A DNA stretch of 64,000 nucleotides from an uncultured Phycisphaerales bacterium (lineage in GTDB: Bacteria; Planctomycetota; Phycisphaerae; Phycisphaerales; SM1A02), in the NCBI GenBank assembly GCA_949373145.1, contig CASICI010000012.1:47386-111385 (forward strand). The letters run 5' to 3'. Below, one piece after another: positions 7,236-16,539 of this stretch; positions within the stretch are counted from its first letter, which is position 1, and every line of letters begins with the position of its first letter. The position numbers and the translations under genes are program-made. The notes beneath the pieces were generated by a model, which did not search any database, was not told the origin of the DNA, and saw nothing but the letters and a program-made list of their open reading frames with translations.

Positions 7236-9127
7236 GCAAGACCACCGAGAATCTGCAGGGGCATCCGGATCCCCAATCCATCCGCGACGGCACGAACCAT
7301 CTCGAATTCTTCAGGGCGTAATCGTTCGTCATGCCAGCACGCGACGAGTATGGACTCGAGAATCCTGCTTTTGACATCGAGAGTCGCCCGACCGAGTTCA
7401 TCCAGGGCCGTCCCCAGACGACTGAACGTGACCTGTGAACGCTGCGGCATCATCTGATCGATTCCGAGGTGGGACACGGCTGCGGTGAATGCGGCCAGAG
7501 CCGCCTCGTCGCTGGAAGCGCCTCTGCGCGCGACCGCAGCCAGAGCGATGCCGGCGGAGGTGGAGACGGAGCGAAGTCCCAGGGTCTCCTTACTGGTCGT
7601 CCTCATCATGATGATGGCATCAAGACGCCGAAGAACCATTCTGCCAAGCAACCATTCGAACAAGTCGGTTCGACCATCGACGTCGATGCAGGACCTCACC
7701 ACGCTTGAAAAATCGGAGGCTTGTTTGCGATCATGACGTGAGATGGCAGGCAGACAGATTTCGATGACGACCAGTCGATGGACACGGTCCATGGCCGCCA
7801 CATACGCATGCAGCAGAAGCACTTCCTTCTCGAGGTCAGGACCGAGATCGGTCTTGATCAGAGTCAACTGCTTCTTATGGTGGGAGTCGTCTTGCTGAAG
7901 CAGCAAAGCGAGAATCGCGGCACGAGCGCCGAACTCATTCTGAACCGCGGCACGAAGTCTGACGGGAATGTCATCGAGAAGTGATTGCGCCTGCTTGAGC
8001 GACACCGGTCGCGACCGATCGAAAAAACCGATCCCCGCAACAGGGTTGGTGAGATCGAAGACCGATTGGGCGGCATGCTCGTGAAGCTTCCCGAGTGATT
8101 CAGGATCGACACCCTCCAGACGTGCGACTCTGCGTTCGATGGGTGGGTGCGTGGCGAACCAGGAGCTGCAACCGTTTGTGAACATGAAGTGGGCGAACTC
8201 GGAGACGCGCGACAACCGAAGACGATTCGATGGTCTGAGACCGGAGATCTTGCGCAGGGCGGATGCGATTCCATCCGGATAGCGCGTGTAATCGACCGCT
8301 GCGGCATCTGCCAGAAACTCGCGCTGACGCGAGACGGCAGCCTGCAGAAGTCGTCCCATCGCGGTTCCGACCAGACCGATCAACACGACGAAGAGACCCA
8401 GAATCATGATCGCGACCGCGATCAGCAACCCTCGAACCACGGAAAGATCCTTGAGGTCCGAACGGGCGACCATCCAATCGGGCGCCTGCATCATCCGATC
8501 GCCGATGAGACCGATCACGACCATGCCATGGATCACGCCGACCAGACGAATGTTGATTCGGATGTCACCGTGCACGATGTGACTGAATTCATGAGCGATC
8601 ACACCCTGGAGTTCATCCCGGGAAAGTTCATCGAGCAGCCCGCGAGTCACGCCGACCACCGCGTTGTCGGGAGTCGTCCCCGCGGCGAAGGCGTTCATGG
8701 ATTGACTCTCGATCACACAGGTGAGGGGGATCGGCATGCCGCTGGCGATCGACATCTCCTCGACGACATTGAGACATTGCTTCTCCTGCGCGGTCGCGGT
8801 CTCGGCGAGCAGGGGCACCGCACCGAGTTCGAGTGCGACTTTCAGTCCACCGCCTCGCAACTGGACCATCTTCCAGATGGATGCGATCAGGATGATGAAC
8901 AACGTCCCGCCCATGAACGAAGCCAACAGGGGCAGGGTGAACAGGACATAGAAATATCCCAGTGGTTCACCGCTTTCACTTGATCGGTCACCCAGCAGCA
9001 GGAACCAGATCACGAATGCGAACAGCGCCCAGATGCCGGACGAGACCAGCAACGCCGCGAAGGGGAAGATCCAAAGAAGTCGCTTCGACTTCGATCTGGC
9101 TTTCTTCTGATGGTTGATGAAATCCAT
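7211..9127 (-). CDS. HtpX-like M48 family metalloprotease
   Basis: Membrane zinc protease of about 638 aa. Two hydrophobic segments near the N-terminus (about residues 18-45 and 60-88) are followed by the zinc motif HEFSH (His179, Glu180, His183), a further membrane pair (VVIGLIGDRMM, and ILGLFVVLIGLVGTAMG) and the third-ligand motif SRQREFLADAAAVDY, all as in HtpX. HtpX-type proteases degrade misfolded membrane proteins. It is longer than E. coli HtpX (about 290 aa): the extra 300 C-terminal residues are soluble and helical and do not resemble a known domain, though such extended M48 proteins occur in planctomycetes. ATG 9127 is preceded by TTGGAGAGACCC, a good ribosome site, so it is preferred to an upstream TTG. 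Confidence 0.9.
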   Translation of the reverse strand: MDFINHQKKARSKSKRLLWIFPFAALLVSSGIWALFAFVIWFLLLGDRSSESGEPLGYFYVLFTLPLLASFMGGTLFIILIASIWKMVQLRGGGLKVALELGAVPLLAETATAQEKQCLNVVEEMSIASGMPIPLTCVIESQSMNAFAAGTTPDNAVVGVTRGLLDELSRDELQGVIAHEFSHIVHGDIRINIRLVGVIHGMVVIGLIGDRMMQAPDWMVARSDLKDLSVVRGLLIAVAIMILGLFVVLIGLVGTAMGRLLQAAVSRQREFLADAAAVDYTRYPDGIASALRKISGLRPSNRLRLSRVSEFAHFMFTNGCSSWFATHPPIERRVARLEGVDPESLGKLHEHAAQSVFDLTNPVAGIGFFDRSRPVSLKQAQSLLDDIPVRLRAAVQNEFGARAAILALLLQQDDSHHKKQLTLIKTDLGPDLEKEVLLLHAYVAAMDRVHRLVVIEICLPAISRHDRKQASDFSSVVRSCIDVDGRTDLFEWLLGRMVLRRLDAIIMMRTTSKETLGLRSVSTSAGIALAAVARRGASSDEAALAAFTAAVSHLGIDQMMPQRSQVTFSRLGTALDELGRATLDVKSRILESILVACWHDERLRPEEFEMVRAVADGLGIRMPLQILGGLAQGDGSGG

Positions 9128-9153
9128 GGGTCTCTCCAAAGTGAAGAGTGGTT

Positions 9154-9714
9154 TCAGATTTCGAGACGCTCACGGTCGGAACGAAGGGCCTCGAGGCACA
9201 CTTCGATGTGTTCATCAAGCTCACGTCCGATCTCGGCAGCACCATTGCGCACATCGTCCCGACTGACGGCCGCCGCGAATTTGGCGTTCTTCAGTTTCTT
9301 CAGGATGGATTTGACCTGAAGCTCGGAAATGCCGTCTGGGCGCACCCGGGCACAGGCGACGATGAAGCCGGCCAGTTCATCGCAGGCGAAGAGATGCTTC
9401 GCCATCAGGGTCTCTCTTGGAACACCGGAATAGTCGGCATGGCCCAGAATCGACTGGATCACGGAGTCGGGCACATCGTCGCGATCACGCAGGGCCTGCA
9501 CCGCGACGAAGGGATGTTCCTCGATGGTGGGATGTTTTTCATAATCCATGTCGTGAAGCAGACCGGTGATCTCCCAGTCATCGGCATGCTCGGGATCCAG
9601 GACCTCTCCCTGCACGCGCATGCAACGGGCGACGCATTCCATGTGCCCCCGCAACGATGGGTTTTCAACCCAGCTCTGCATGAGCTCACGTGCCTGAGAG
9701 ACGGTCATCGACAT
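9154..9714 (-). CDS. HD-domain hydrolase
   Basis: An HD-superfamily metal-dependent phosphohydrolase of about 186 aa. The metal motif is seen as GLLHDMDYEKHP (HD dyad), preceded by a first His in GHMECVARCM and followed by SILGHADYSG, the arrangement of small HD proteins of the YedJ/HDIG type. Likely acts on a nucleotide or other phosphorylated small molecule in the cytoplasm; the substrate cannot be inferred. The ATG at 9714 lies 8 bases before the RND pump stop codon on the same strand, so it is probably co-transcribed with the efflux operon by read-through, without an evident functional tie. The last 50 residues form a charged helix. Confidence 0.85.
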   Translation of the reverse strand: MSMTVSQARELMQSWVENPSLRGHMECVARCMRVQGEVLDPEHADDWEITGLLHDMDYEKHPTIEEHPFVAVQALRDRDDVPDSVIQSILGHADYSGVPRETLMAKHLFACDELAGFIVACARVRPDGISELQVKSILKKLKNAKFAAAVSRDDVRNGAAEIGRELDEHIEVCLEALRSDRERLEI

Positions 9715-9718
9715 GGTT

Positions 9719-12700
9719 TCAAAGTCCCGATGGGTTCGAGTGATCGATCGCTTCGATCTTCTTGGTCGGATCGATGCCGGAGCGTTCACGCATTCGCTGG
9801 AAGATCACGTAGAAGACCGGCACGATTCCGAGCGTCAGAACCGTCGCCATGAGCATGCCGCCGAAGACGACGAACCCGATCGACTGCCGACTCTGCGCAC
9901 CAGCACCAGTCGCCAGCATCAGAGGCACCACGCCGAGGATGAAGGAGAATGCGGTCATGAGGATCGGACGGAGTCGCAACTTCGCGGCACCCACGGCGGC
10001 TTCGACGGGGTCCTGCCCGGCGGCGCTCAGTTCCTTGGCGAATTCAACGATCAGGATCGCATTCTTCGTGGCGAGACCGATGAGCATCACCAGACCGATC
10101 TGACCGTAGACATCCAGAGGACGTCCGGTCGCCAGCAGGGCGAGGATCGCACCGAGCACGGCGAGCGGCACGGTCAGCATGATCATGATCGGAAGGATCC
10201 AGCTTTCATACTGGGCGGCAAGCAACAGGAACACCACCACCAGAGCGATTCCGAAGATGAACGGGGCGAGATTGCCGGCCTGAAGTTCCTGGTAGGTGGT
10301 CCCACTCCATTCGTAGCCGTATTGAGAGCCAAGTGCCTCGGCACAGACTTCCTCCATCGCGACGACCGCCTGGCTCGAGCTGTACCCGGCGAAGACATTG
10401 GGAGAACCAAGCACCTGGACGGTCTCATAGATGTTGTAATGAGGAATGAAGTCGGGGCCGGTGATCGGCTCGATCGATGCGATCGTGGAGACGGGCACCA
10501 TGTCCTTGTCACTGTTTCTGACGAACAGTCTGCCGATGTCCTGCGGGTTGGAACGCCCCCAGCCTTCTGCCTGAGCCTGAACCTGATAGACCTGGTTGTA
10601 CAGGTTGAAGTTGTTGATGTAGAGCGAACCGAGCTGGACTTGAAGCGTGTTGAAGACTTCGCTGAGATTGACACCCAGCAGTTTCGCCTTGGTTCGATCG
10701 ACATCGAGCCAGAGCTGCGGAATGTCGATTCGCGATGGGGTTCGAACCATCATCAGACGCGGATCCTTGTTCGCGGCCTCGATCATCTTCTGGGCGTCTC
10801 GATAGAAATCCTCGTACGGCACGGCAGGAAGATTCTCGAGCTGAAGCTGGAACCCGCTGACCGCACCAAGTCCGGTGATCGGAGGAGGGCTCACGAACTG
10901 AACCGTGGCCTGGGGATTCTGCTTGAATTCCTTGTTGAAGTCGAGAATCAACTTCTTCGCGGTGTGTGCCTGGCCGCGTTCGTCCCAACTCTTGAAGATG
11001 GGGATCACGAACCCTGCGTAGGTCTGATTGGTCGAGGTCAGGAAGTTGCGACCGGCGACGGAGATGACGTTCTCGACCCATTCATTCTTCGTGAGTTCCT
11101 CGACCACCGAAGCCATGACTTCGTTGGTTCGACCGACGGTCGAACCCGGGGGGAGCTCGACGAGACCGAAGCAGTACCCCTGATCCTCACTGGGGACGAA
11201 TGCCTTGGGCCAGACCACCGAAAGGTAGGCCGTCAGGCCGGCCAGCACGAGGAACCCGAGCACGATCAGCAGTCGAAGCTTGATGAACCAGTGAAGCAGG
11301 CCGCCGTAGAACTCGATGAGCTTCTCGAAAAACTTGTTGAAGGCACGAAACACCACATTTCGGTCCGCTTCCCTGGTGGGCTTGAGGAAGATGCCGCAGA
11401 GCGCGGGACTCAGCGTGAGTGAGTTGATCGAGGACAGCCCGACCGAAAATGCGATCGTCAGTGCGAACTGGTTGTACAGCTGTCCGGTGATCCCCGGAAG
11501 GAATGCGGTCGGAATGAAGACCGCCTGAAGAACCAGGGTCGTCGCGATGATCGGCCCGACGACCTCGTGAATCGCGATCGACGTTGCCTTCCTTCGAGAC
11601 CAATCAGGATGTTCCTGAAGCTGGCGTTCCACGTTCTCCACGACCACGATCGCATCATCGACGACCAGTCCCACGGCAAGGACCAGACCGAGGAGGGTCA
11701 GGGTGTTGATGGAGAATCCGAACAACATCATGAAGGCGAAGGTTCCGATCAATGAGACCGGAATCGCGATCAATGGGATGAGGGTGCTTCGCCAGCTCTG
11801 GAGGAAGATGAAGACCACGATCACCACGAGACCGAGCGCTTCGAAGAGGGTGACGACGAGATCCTTGATGGACAGCTTCACGAAGGTCGTGGTGTCGTAG
11901 GTGATCTGGTAGTTCATGTCCTCGGGGAACTTCCCAGACAGACCGTCGAGTGTCTTCACGACCTGGCTCTTGATGTCGAGCGCGTTGGCTCCCGGGAGCT
12001 GGTAGACCCCGAGGTTGGCGCAGCCGATGCCGTTCAGCGCGGATGCAGCCTGATAGTTGTTGGCTCCCAGCTCGACTCGTCCGATGTCGGCAAGCGTGAC
12101 GAGCTGACCGTCGTCGCCGGTGCGAACGATGATGTCCTCGAACTGTTCGGCGGTGCTCAGGCGACCAAGCGTGCTGATCTGGAGCTGGAACGCCTGGTTC
12201 TGATCGGTGGGTGGTGAACCGATCAAGCCCGCTGCCACCTGCTGATTCTGTTCCTGGACGGCGTTGGTGACATCCGAGACCGTCAGTTCGAGGGCGGCCA
12301 TCTTGTCAGGATCGAGCCAGATGCGCATCGCGTATTCGCGCAGTCCGAAGTTGGTGATGGAACCCACACCAGAGACTCGCGAAAGCGGATCATTCAGATA
12401 GATGTTGGCGTAGTTGCCGAGGAAAGTGTCGTCATACGTGCCATTGGGCGAGACGAGACTGACCACCAGCACCATGTCGGTGGAAGTCTTCTCGATGATG
12501 ATTCCGGCCTGATTCACGATGGAAGGAATCTGACCGGTCGCCTGGCTGATGCGGTTCTGCACGTCGACCGCACCGATGTCGAGGTCGTAGCCCACTTCAA
12601 AGCTCACGGTGATGAGGCTTGAACCGTTGTTCGCACTGGTCGAACTCATGTAGATCATGCCCTGGATGCCGTTGATCTGCTCTTCGAGGAGCGTGGTCAC

Positions 12701-12880
12701 GGAATCGGCGGTCACCTGAGCACTCGCACCGGGATAGGTCGAAGTGACGGTGACGGTGGGCGGGACGATCGACGGGAACTGCGCGATCGGAAGAACGACC
12801 ATGGAGATGGCACCACAGATCACCATCAGCAGGGCGACGGTGGCGGCGAAAATCGGTCGATTGATGAAGAAGTCCAGCAA
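9719..12880 (-). CDS. RND efflux pump, HAE1 (AcrB/MexB-like) family
   Basis: Inner-membrane proton-driven multidrug exporter, 1053 aa, the usual length. It opens with LDFFINRPIFAATVALLM, the hallmark first segment of HAE1 pumps, and has twelve predicted membrane helices in two sets, with FVPSEDQGYCFGLVELPPGST at the start of the second periplasmic loop and the paired Asp residues VVDDAIVVVENV in TM4 used for proton relay. The start is TTG at 12880, 29 bases downstream of the adaptor stop. Together with the outer-membrane factor and the adaptor it forms a complete three-part efflux system in one operon. Drug specificity is unknown; HAE1 members generally export hydrophobic compounds. Confidence 0.96.
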   Translation of the reverse strand: MLDFFINRPIFAATVALLMVICGAISMVVLPIAQFPSIVPPTVTVTSTYPGASAQVTADSVTTLLEEQINGIQGMIYMSSTSANNGSSLITVSFEVGYDLDIGAVDVQNRISQATGQIPSIVNQAGIIIEKTSTDMVLVVSLVSPNGTYDDTFLGNYANIYLNDPLSRVSGVGSITNFGLREYAMRIWLDPDKMAALELTVSDVTNAVQEQNQQVAAGLIGSPPTDQNQAFQLQISTLGRLSTAEQFEDIIVRTGDDGQLVTLADIGRVELGANNYQAASALNGIGCANLGVYQLPGANALDIKSQVVKTLDGLSGKFPEDMNYQITYDTTTFVKLSIKDLVVTLFEALGLVVIVVFIFLQSWRSTLIPLIAIPVSLIGTFAFMMLFGFSINTLTLLGLVLAVGLVVDDAIVVVENVERQLQEHPDWSRRKATSIAIHEVVGPIIATTLVLQAVFIPTAFLPGITGQLYNQFALTIAFSVGLSSINSLTLSPALCGIFLKPTREADRNVVFRAFNKFFEKLIEFYGGLLHWFIKLRLLIVLGFLVLAGLTAYLSVVWPKAFVPSEDQGYCFGLVELPPGSTVGRTNEVMASVVEELTKNEWVENVISVAGRNFLTSTNQTYAGFVIPIFKSWDERGQAHTAKKLILDFNKEFKQNPQATVQFVSPPPITGLGAVSGFQLQLENLPAVPYEDFYRDAQKMIEAANKDPRLMMVRTPSRIDIPQLWLDVDRTKAKLLGVNLSEVFNTLQVQLGSLYINNFNLYNQVYQVQAQAEGWGRSNPQDIGRLFVRNSDKDMVPVSTIASIEPITGPDFIPHYNIYETVQVLGSPNVFAGYSSSQAVVAMEEVCAEALGSQYGYEWSGTTYQELQAGNLAPFIFGIALVVVFLLLAAQYESWILPIMIMLTVPLAVLGAILALLATGRPLDVYGQIGLVMLIGLATKNAILIVEFAKELSAAGQDPVEAAVGAAKLRLRPILMTAFSFILGVVPLMLATGAGAQSRQSIGFVVFGGMLMATVLTLGIVPVFYVIFQRMRERSGIDPTKKIEAIDHSNPSGL

Positions 12881-12909
12881 CGGCGGCCTCGTTTGGTCCT
12901 AGTGACCGG

Positions 12910-14154
12910 TCATTTCATCGAAGATGAGGATGAGTTCTTGCTTGATGCACTTGAAGATGATGACGACGTGTCATTTGATGAAGTGGTGTCCCCACTCTGC
13001 TCGGCTTTCAACTGGGCGAGCGTGACGATCTTGACGACGTCACCGGAACTCAACTGACCACCGGAGTCGACGATGATGCGTTGACCGGGGCGAAGACCCT
13101 TTTGGATCCATGAGTTGCCGTCGACCGATTCGCCGACGGTCACGTCCTGCCGGGTGATCTTGTTCTTTTCACCGATCACCCAGACGTAGCTGCCGCCACC
13201 CTGCTCGGCACGAAGTGCGCGCTGAGGGATCACGACGGCATTGGGAACGTTCTTCACCAGGATCTGTGCTTCACCGTATTGGCCGGGATATGCCCAGCCA
13301 TCGGGGTTGTCGAACTTGACGCGAACCGTCGCGGTGGACGTCATGGGATCGACCTGGTTGTTGATGAAGTCGATGACACCTTCGAAGACCTTGCCCCCGC
13401 CACCACGGGTTCCATTGACACGGACCTTCGCGGTGACCTGGCCCTTCTTCTGCAGTTCGAGCAGCTTGGGAAGATTGTGCGCGTCGATCGACACCAGAAG
13501 CCGCATGGGGTTGAACTGGACGAGCGTGACGAGCGTGTCGGCGAACCCGCTGGGTTGCACCAGTGCACCGAGTTCGACCTGACGTTGACCGAGTCGGCCA
13601 TCGAACGGTGCGGTGATCGTGCTGAATGAAAGGTTCAACTCCGCGTTGATCAGAGAGCCCGCAGCGGTTTCGACCTGGCCTTCGGACTGCTCGAGGTCTG
13701 TCACCAGCTGATCGAAGTTCTCACGGGAGATCGCACCCGTCTCGACCAGAGGCCTGTTTCGTTCGAGCGTGCGCTCGGCGAGGTTTCTGGCCGCCACCGC
13801 GGCTTCAAGGTTGCCCTTGGCTTCAAGAAGCGATGCCTCGAATGGACGAGGGTCGAGTTGGAAGAGCCGATCACCGGCCTTGACCAACTGGCCATCCTCG
13901 AAGTCGACGGACTCGACGTATCCGGTGACTCTTGAATCGATGTCCACGTTGCGAATCGCATCGGTCGTGCCGGGCTGACTCAGAACGACCGGAAAGGTCT
14001 GAGGCGTGATGGATTCGGCGGTGACCGTCGTATCCTTTTCGGCCATCAGAGCCATGGTTTCCTTGGCACTGCTGGACCCTCCGCAGCCTGCAAGAAGACC
14101 TGTCAGAAGGATGCCGAGAACCGTGGGCGTGGCGCCCCGAAGAAGCTTACTCAC
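12910..14154 (-). CDS. RND periplasmic adaptor (membrane fusion protein)
   Basis: HlyD/AcrA-type adaptor, 414 aa. A lipoprotein signal peptide ends in LLAGC, followed by a Ser-rich linker; then the split biotinyl-lipoyl domain (DSRVTGYVESVDFEDGQLV ... and PFDGRLGQRQVELG), a coiled-coil hairpin between them (LLEAKGNLEAAVAARNLAE), and a beta-barrel domain with VTAKVRVNG. It bridges the RND pump and the outer-membrane factor. The C-terminal 25 residues are an unusual Ser/Thr tract (TTSSNDTSSSSSSASSKN). The GTG start overlaps the stop of the outer-membrane factor gene by four bases (GTGA), implying coupled translation. Confidence 0.95.
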   Translation of the reverse strand: MSKLLRGATPTVLGILLTGLLAGCGGSSSAKETMALMAEKDTTVTAESITPQTFPVVLSQPGTTDAIRNVDIDSRVTGYVESVDFEDGQLVKAGDRLFQLDPRPFEASLLEAKGNLEAAVAARNLAERTLERNRPLVETGAISRENFDQLVTDLEQSEGQVETAAGSLINAELNLSFSTITAPFDGRLGQRQVELGALVQPSGFADTLVTLVQFNPMRLLVSIDAHNLPKLLELQKKGQVTAKVRVNGTRGGGGKVFEGVIDFINNQVDPMTSTATVRVKFDNPDGWAYPGQYGEAQILVKNVPNAVVIPQRALRAEQGGGSYVWVIGEKNKITRQDVTVGESVDGNSWIQKGLRPGQRIIVDSGGQLSSGDVVKIVTLAQLKAEQSGDTTSSNDTSSSSSSASSKNSSSSSMK

Positions 14155-15662
14155 GATGTTCCTCCTGCTGTCGCAGAGACGAGTGATTCGTCGGTTGTGG
14201 GAACGGCGACGGGGCCGTCCGCTGAGGGAAGGACCGGCGTCCAGTCTCCCCCGAGTGCCTTGTAGAGAGTCACCGCCGAAAGCGCGACCTGCGCTTCGGC
14301 GTTGATCAAAGAGAATTCCTGCTGGAGCAGCTGCAGTTCGGTCTCGATGACCACAGGAAGATTCTGCGTTCCCTGTTGGTACGACTGTTCGGCCAGCACC
14401 AGTGCTCCGAGAGAATCATTGCGGGCTGCTTCGGTGTCTCTTCGTGAGAGTTCGCTGCTTGAGAAGTCGACGAGTGCGTCTTCGATGTCACGATACGCAC
14501 CGAGGATGGCTTTTTCGTAGGCGATGAGACCTTCGCTCGCGCCCGCTTTCGCCAGATCGATCTGACTGGAGACGCGACCCCAGTTCAGAAGCTGCCAGTT
14601 CAAGGAAGGGCCGACCGACCAATATCGATTGGACCAATCAAAGAGACTCCCAGCGGTGGGAGACTGAAGACCGACGGAGCCCAGAAGAGTGAATGATGGA
14701 AGAAGATCCGCTTCCGCGACACCGATTCCCGCGACCGCGGCGGCGAGCCGTCGTTCGGCCGCACGAACATCTGGTCGCTGGCGGACCACGTTCGCGGGCA
14801 TGGCGACCCCGATGCTTGCCGGAGGAACTGGAATTCGACCAGCCTCACCGATCACTTGTTTCAGAGAACCAGGAGTCTCGCCCACAAGAACGGAAATGCG
14901 ATTCAGTTCCTGAGTGGCATCAGCGACGTATCCATGGAGGCCCGATTCAAGCGAGGCGACCAGGGATCGGGCCGTGAGGACGTCGGTCATGGTGGCCATG
15001 CCGTTGTCGTAGGACTGACTGGCCAGGTCGAAATTGTGTTCTGCGGCGACAAGACCGACTTCGGCGACCTCCACGATCTTGCGCAACGTCCGGTAGGCGA
15101 CGTAGGACGTCGCAACTTCGGCACGGACGGTGACCAACAGGTCACGCCAGTTCTCGATCGAGGCAAGCAGGGTGTTTTCCTTGGACTCCATGGAGCGGCG
15201 AATCTGCCCCCAGAGGTCCAGCTCCCAGGTCATGGAAGCGCCAAGTTTGAAACTCTTGTCGGTGCCTTCATCCGTGAGATTGGGGATCGGAACCTCGCCA
15301 CCTTCGGCTCGGAACCACTGAGCGTATCCATCACCATTGACCGTCGGCAGGAGATAGGAGCCTGCCACGCCGTATTCAGCGCGGGCGGCCTCGATGCGAG
15401 TCATCAGAATCCGAAGATCGAGATTGTTTCGCTGGGTGCGAAGAATCAACTCATCGAGAATGGGGTCTTCGAAGCTCTCCCACCACAGGCCGACACCCTC
15501 GGAGCTGGCTTCGAGGCCGGCTTTCAGATCACTGTGCCAGGCGTCTGGTGTGATCAGATCAGGCCGTTCGTAGTCGGGACCGACCATGCAACCGGAGAGG
15601 AGGACACCCCCGATCAACGAAAGTGTGAGACATGAAAATGATGCTGACCGTAGGAATGCCAT
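14151..15662 (-). CDS. Outer-membrane factor lipoprotein, NodT/OprM family
   Basis: TolC-like trimeric channel of 503 aa, first gene of the efflux operon. A lipoprotein signal peptide ends in LLSGC, then MVGPDYERPDL, the conserved N-terminus of NodT/OprM-type factors. Two OEP repeats follow, each with long alternating helices (EAARAEYGVAGS and AEADLLPSFTLLGSVGL) and the characteristic RPDVRAAERRLAAAVA. It provides the exit duct through the outer membrane. ATG at 15662 gives a clean signal peptide. Its promoter must lie in the 67 bases between it and the divergent nucleosidase gene. Confidence 0.95.
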   Translation of the reverse strand: MAFLRSASFSCLTLSLIGGVLLSGCMVGPDYERPDLITPDAWHSDLKAGLEASSEGVGLWWESFEDPILDELILRTQRNNLDLRILMTRIEAARAEYGVAGSYLLPTVNGDGYAQWFRAEGGEVPIPNLTDEGTDKSFKLGASMTWELDLWGQIRRSMESKENTLLASIENWRDLLVTVRAEVATSYVAYRTLRKIVEVAEVGLVAAEHNFDLASQSYDNGMATMTDVLTARSLVASLESGLHGYVADATQELNRISVLVGETPGSLKQVIGEAGRIPVPPASIGVAMPANVVRQRPDVRAAERRLAAAVAGIGVAEADLLPSFTLLGSVGLQSPTAGSLFDWSNRYWSVGPSLNWQLLNWGRVSSQIDLAKAGASEGLIAYEKAILGAYRDIEDALVDFSSSELSRRDTEAARNDSLGALVLAEQSYQQGTQNLPVVIETELQLLQQEFSLINAEAQVALSAVTLYKALGGDWTPVLPSADGPVAVPTTDESLVSATAGGTS

Positions 15663-15729
15663 TGAAGGAGTCTATCGGCGATTCATTTTTCCCGCAGAGG
15701 GCAACGACACCGCCGGTTATTCTGGAGAC

Positions 15730-16491
15730 ATGCCGGAACACGAACCAGAAGCAAGAATCAAACAAATCGCGATTGTCTATGCCATGGAAGCCGAGGGCAC
15801 GCCTCTGGCGGAACGGTTGACTCTGAATGATGCGGTTGAACTTCACCAGGGCCTTCCTGCGAGGGTCCGAGGAGGAAGGGTCGGAGAGACGGAAGTCTTT
15901 CTCGTCTTCAATGGCCGTGATCCGGTTCACGGGGTCGACCGGATCGGACTCGAACACGCTGCGGTGACGACGTGGGCACTCCTCGAGAAAATAAAGCCGC
16001 AATTCCTTGTCAATGCAGGTACTTGTGGCGGTTTTCTGTCTCGGGGCGCATCGATCGGAACGACCTACCTGGCGGGTGGTGACTACCTCATTCACGATCA
16101 TCGAATTCCACTTCCGGGGTTTGACGCACTTGGTGTCTCACGAATCCCCGCCGGACGGTACCCGGCGATCGAAGAACGGCTGGGACTGTCAACCGGTCCG
16201 GTCTCAAGCGGCTCCTCACTGGATGCGACCGAAGGGGAACGACGTTTTTTTGAAAAGGAGGGCGTGGTGGCCAAGGACATGGAAGCCGCTGCGATCGCAC
16301 GTGTCGCTGATGATCTTCAGATTCCCCTGCTGACCATGAAAGCGGTGACGGATCTCGTTGATCACCCGGAACCGGCTCAAGATGCTTTTCTTCGAAACCT
16401 CAGATCAACGACGTCCCAATTGACCGATCACATGGAACGACTCGTCCGGTGGATCGGAGAGGGCGTGACCCACGCCGACCTCTCGGGCTGA
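15730..16491 (+). CDS. MTA/SAH nucleosidase-like phosphorylase-fold protein
   Basis: Member of the PNP/UDP phosphorylase superfamily, 253 aa. IAIVYAMEAEGTPLAERL at the N-terminus, FLVNAGTCGGFL (purine-site loop) and KDMEAAAIARVADD carrying the ribose-binding Glu, then TMKAVTDLVD with the catalytic Asp, are all diagnostic for 5'-methylthioadenosine/S-adenosylhomocysteine nucleosidases. The role is to recycle SAM by-products by cleaving off adenine. The sequence is nearer to the plant-type MTN branch than to E. coli Pfs in its inserts, judged by memory only. ATG 15730 follows TCTGGAGAC. The gene begins 67 bases from the divergent efflux operon and lies 48 bases before cstA. Confidence 0.87.
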   Translation: MPEHEPEARIKQIAIVYAMEAEGTPLAERLTLNDAVELHQGLPARVRGGRVGETEVFLVFNGRDPVHGVDRIGLEHAAVTTWALLEKIKPQFLVNAGTCGGFLSRGASIGTTYLAGGDYLIHDHRIPLPGFDALGVSRIPAGRYPAIEERLGLSTGPVSSGSSLDATEGERRFFEKEGVVAKDMEAAAIARVADDLQIPLLTMKAVTDLVDHPEPAQDAFLRNLRSTTSQLTDHMERLVRWIGEGVTHADLSG

Positions 16492-16539
16492 TCCATCCGG
16501 CGAGAGACCGCTCACCGAGAAGAAACCATCGGAGAAGAC

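Noticed and set aside
9713..11422. Long open frame of 569 codons on the plus strand opposite the RND pump
   Set aside because: It lies wholly antisense to a clear HAE1 pump and its product is His/Asp/Gln-rich without any fold; GC-rich codon use on the other strand leaves such frames open. The same holds for long antisense frames opposite the Lon-like gene, dus, oppF, panB and ftsK.
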